A DNA stretch of 64,000 bases, from the NCBI RefSeq assembly GCF_013177695.1, contig NZ_WOEY01000037.1, positions 97,169 through 161,168 on the forward strand, read 5' to 3'. The DNA is from Paraburkholderia solitsugae. Its GTDB lineage: Bacteria; Pseudomonadota; Gammaproteobacteria; Burkholderiales; Burkholderiaceae. This document shows, one piece after another, positions 62,001-64,000 of this stretch; the first letter of the stretch is position 1; the number at the start of each line of letters is the position of its first letter. The translations under genes were made by a program, and so were the position numbers. The notes below the pieces were generated by a model. It searched no databases and had not been told where the DNA came from. It saw nothing but the letters and a program-made list of their open reading frames with translations.

Positions 62001-62377
62001 TCGGCATCATTTTGCTGATCGGCATTGTCAAGAAAAACGGGATCATGATGGTGGACGTCGCCATTCAGTTGCAACGCAATGAAGGGATGGACGCGAGGCG
62101 GGCCATTCATGAAGCCGCCGTGGTGCGTCTACGGCCGATCATGATGACCACCGCCGCGGCCGTGCTCGGCGCGGTGCCGTTAGCGATAGGGATCGGGCAG
62201 GGTGCGTCGCTGCGCCAACCACTGGGCGTCACCGTGATGGGAGGTTTGATCGTGAGTCAGGTCTTCACGTTGTACACGACACCGGTGATCTACCTTTACC
62301 TCGACCGCGTGCGTTTCAGGATTGCCAGGTGGTCCGACGGCTTGCCGTGGAACCGCCGAACGGATACGAGAGCATGA
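59066..62377 (+). CDS. RND multidrug efflux permease, MdtC-like, with an inserted low-complexity segment
   Basis: The 1103-residue pump is paralogous to the preceding one ([38 protein letters not shown]), with TM4 aspartates in [14 protein letters not shown] and TM10 lysine in [15 protein letters not shown]. It starts with GTG overlapping the mdtB-like stop (GTGA). It is ~75 residues longer than MdtC because of an Asn/Ser/Thr/Gln-rich insertion at about residues 775-845 (around [21 protein letters not shown]), in the second large periplasmic domain. It overlaps the outer-membrane factor gene by 4 bp (ATGA). Confidence 0.94.
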   Translation: [1103 protein letters not shown]

Positions 62378-63855
62378 AGATGAACACTCCCCGCACCCCT
62401 CTGGCCGCGATCGTTGCCTTGCTGGTGAGTGGCTGCATGGTCGGCCCGGACTATCACCGGCCGCCGGTGCCCGTGCCGGCGACCTACCTGGAGGCGCCAC
62501 CCGGATGGACGCAAGCCGAACCGGCCGCCGAGGGGCCGAAGGGCGACTGGTGGACCGGTTTTAACGATCCGCTGCTGGATCAGCTTGAACCCATGGTGTC
62601 CGTGTCCAACCAGACCGTGCGTCAGAGCTATGCCAACTACCAGCAGGCCCTTGCCGAGGTGCGTGTCGCGCGCAGCGCGTTGTTTCCCACCGTCAGTGCC
62701 ACCGGTTCGGTGACCCGGCAGCGCACGTCGAACAGCAGTCTGAGCAGCAGCGGCGCCAATGCCGGATTCGGCAATTTTCAGTCGGTGAATAACTCGGGCT
62801 CGCTCGAAGGCAATGTGAGTTGGGCGCCTGATCTGTGGGGGCTGGTCCGCCGCACGATCGAAGAGAACGCCGCGACTGCCCAGGCGAGCGAAGCGACGCT
62901 CGCCAATGCCACGCTCTCCGAGCAGACCGCGCTCGCCACCGCGGTGATTTCGCTGCGAATCAGCGACGCCAACATCGACCTGCTGCAGCACACGGTCGAT
63001 GCCTACCAGGGGTATCTGCGCGTCGTCGCCGATCAGGACTCGGCGGGCACGGTGCCGCCGTCCAACCTGATCACCGCGCGTACCCAGCTCGAGAACGCCC
63101 AGTCCAGCCTGATCGCGCTCGGCGTCGCACGGGCCCAATTTGCGCACGCGATTGCGGTGCTGGTGGGCAAGAATCCGGAAGACCTGTCGATCCCGCACAG
63201 CACGGCGCTACCGGCACTGCCCACGATTCCGGCCGGCGTGCCCTCGACCCTGCTGCAGCGCCGGCCGGACATTTCCACCGCGGAACGCCAGATGGCCGCG
63301 GCGAACGCGGCGATCGGTGTTGCGGTGGCGGCTTATTACCCGACCATTTCGCTGTCGGCACTGGACGGCTTTACGCAGTCGCCGTTGGCCGGCCTGCTGC
63401 ACATCGCCAATCATGTGTGGTCGCTGGGCGGGAGTGCCACTGAGACGCTGTTCGATGGCGGTGAGCGTAGCGGCGAGGTGGCGGTGGCCAGGGCGGCGTA
63501 TGAGGCATCGCTCGCCAACTACCGCGGCACGGTGTTGACCGCGTTTGAAAATGTGGAGAACGACCTCTCCGGGTTGCGGATTCTCGCCCAGCAGGCCGAG
63601 GTGCTGGACACCGCCGTGCGCGACGCGACCCGCGGCACCGAGATCGCGTTCAATGAATACCAGGCCGGCACCGTGGATTACACCACCGTGGCCACCGCTC
63701 AGACGACCCAGTTGAACGATCAGCAAACGGCGCTGAGCGTCCAGCAGCAGCGCCTGCTCGATGCCGTATCGCTGATCGGCGACCTTGGCGGCGGATGGTC
63801 GGATAGCGAGCTTCATGACCCGCGCCGTTCCGGGGCTTCAGCAGCGAACCCGTGA
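62374..63855 (+). CDS. outer-membrane efflux channel lipoprotein (NodT/OprM type)
   Basis: The 493-residue outer-membrane factor has a lipoprotein signal peptide ending at the lipobox (LAAIVALLVSGC-M). The opening GPDYHRPPVPVPATYLEAP, two OEP repeats rich in coiled coil (NYQQALAEVRVARSALFPTVSAT, LLQRRPDISTAERQMAAANAAIGVAVAAYYP) and FDGGERSGEVAVARAAYEASLANYRG are all typical. I chose the ATG at 62374, which overlaps the pump stop codon; an ATG at 62380 is equally possible. It forms the trimeric exit duct for the pump encoded upstream. It is the last gene of the four-gene operon. Confidence 0.93.
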   Translation: MKMNTPRTPLAAIVALLVSGCMVGPDYHRPPVPVPATYLEAPPGWTQAEPAAEGPKGDWWTGFNDPLLDQLEPMVSVSNQTVRQSYANYQQALAEVRVARSALFPTVSATGSVTRQRTSNSSLSSSGANAGFGNFQSVNNSGSLEGNVSWAPDLWGLVRRTIEENAATAQASEATLANATLSEQTALATAVISLRISDANIDLLQHTVDAYQGYLRVVADQDSAGTVPPSNLITARTQLENAQSSLIALGVARAQFAHAIAVLVGKNPEDLSIPHSTALPALPTIPAGVPSTLLQRRPDISTAERQMAAANAAIGVAVAAYYPTISLSALDGFTQSPLAGLLHIANHVWSLGGSATETLFDGGERSGEVAVARAAYEASLANYRGTVLTAFENVENDLSGLRILAQQAEVLDTAVRDATRGTEIAFNEYQAGTVDYTTVATAQTTQLNDQQTALSVQQQRLLDAVSLIGDLGGGWSDSELHDPRRSGASAANP

Positions 63856-63900
63856 TTGGGCTGATTGAGCGTAGGTCCGTCATGTTCGCGTGACGCGCGG

Positions 63901-63931
63901 GCGATCAGCTGAATCTGTTTCGGCTGATCGC
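63901..63931 (+). terminator. inverted repeat after the efflux operon
   Basis: GCGATCAGC (63901-63909) pairs perfectly with GCTGATCGC (63923-63931) around a 13-base loop, 46 bp after the last stop codon of the operon. It has no T-tract, so a termination role is only a guess. The rest of 63856-64000 shows no gene. Confidence 0.4.
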
Positions 63932-64000
63932 AATGGGTTCTGGGCCTGGCTATCGTCAACTATTGTCAACCATGACGTGACACAAGACTGACACGACGCG

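Overview
The window looks like a chromosomal stretch of a Burkholderiales betaproteobacterium, most likely Burkholderia or Paraburkholderia. I infer this from the high G+C content, two porins of the Burkholderia trimeric type, a FabV enoyl-ACP reductase, a nitrate reductase fused to a CysJ-like reductase, and the dense mix of LysR, GntR and AraC regulators with catabolic operons. I saw no rRNA, tRNA or CRISPR array. The window starts inside a GntR-family regulator gene.

Layout. 1-1717: GntR regulator (5' truncated) and a MOSC-domain protein. 1718-10997: nitrate assimilation (nirB, nirD, a nasA-cysJ type fusion, a narK-type transporter). Two sigma-54 type promoters are visible. The nirB leader also carries two hairpins with six-base A-x-x-G loops followed by a T-tailed terminator hairpin, which is the layout of an ANTAR antitermination leader. 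11154-12035: a SRPBCC protein plus ArsR regulator, with a perfect inverted repeat over the promoter. 12069-14139: a two-gene AbiE-like (type IV toxin-antitoxin) module, transcribed leftward from a region with two copies of a 36-bp repeat. 14195-22466: porin, aldehyde dehydrogenase, MFS transporter, enolase-superfamily enzyme, GMC oxidoreductase and LysR regulator, apparently a sugar-acid or alcohol catabolic locus. 22606-31140: aromatic amine oxidation (FeaB-like dehydrogenase, copper amine oxidase, AraC regulator, APC permease) with dispersed repeats around the feaB-like gene. 31201-33561: small hypothetical gene, trans-aconitate methyltransferase and LysR regulator.

33565-40517: polyamine catabolism (GntR regulator, class III aminotransferase, PuuA-like ligase, AraC regulator, N-carbamoylputrescine amidase, acetylpolyamine amidohydrolase). 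40792-43159: GST, a Rap1a/Tai-like secreted protein, a small exported protein and a possible papain/NlpC-like protein. 43255-47941: fabV, a 734-bp palindromic repeat element and a class A penicillin-binding protein. 48124-51598: ACS-type MFS transporter, second porin and a lipoprotein. 51642-54338: an azoreductase gene cleanly interrupted by a 1505-bp IS4-family element with 9-bp target duplications, next to an AhpD-like gene. 54702-63855: an RND efflux operon (adaptor, two different pump subunits, outer-membrane channel), its cistrons overlapping by ATGA/GTGA.

The parts least explained by ordinary genes are the nirB leader, the 734-bp composite element (two full copies and one truncated copy), and the repeats in front of the AbiE-like module.
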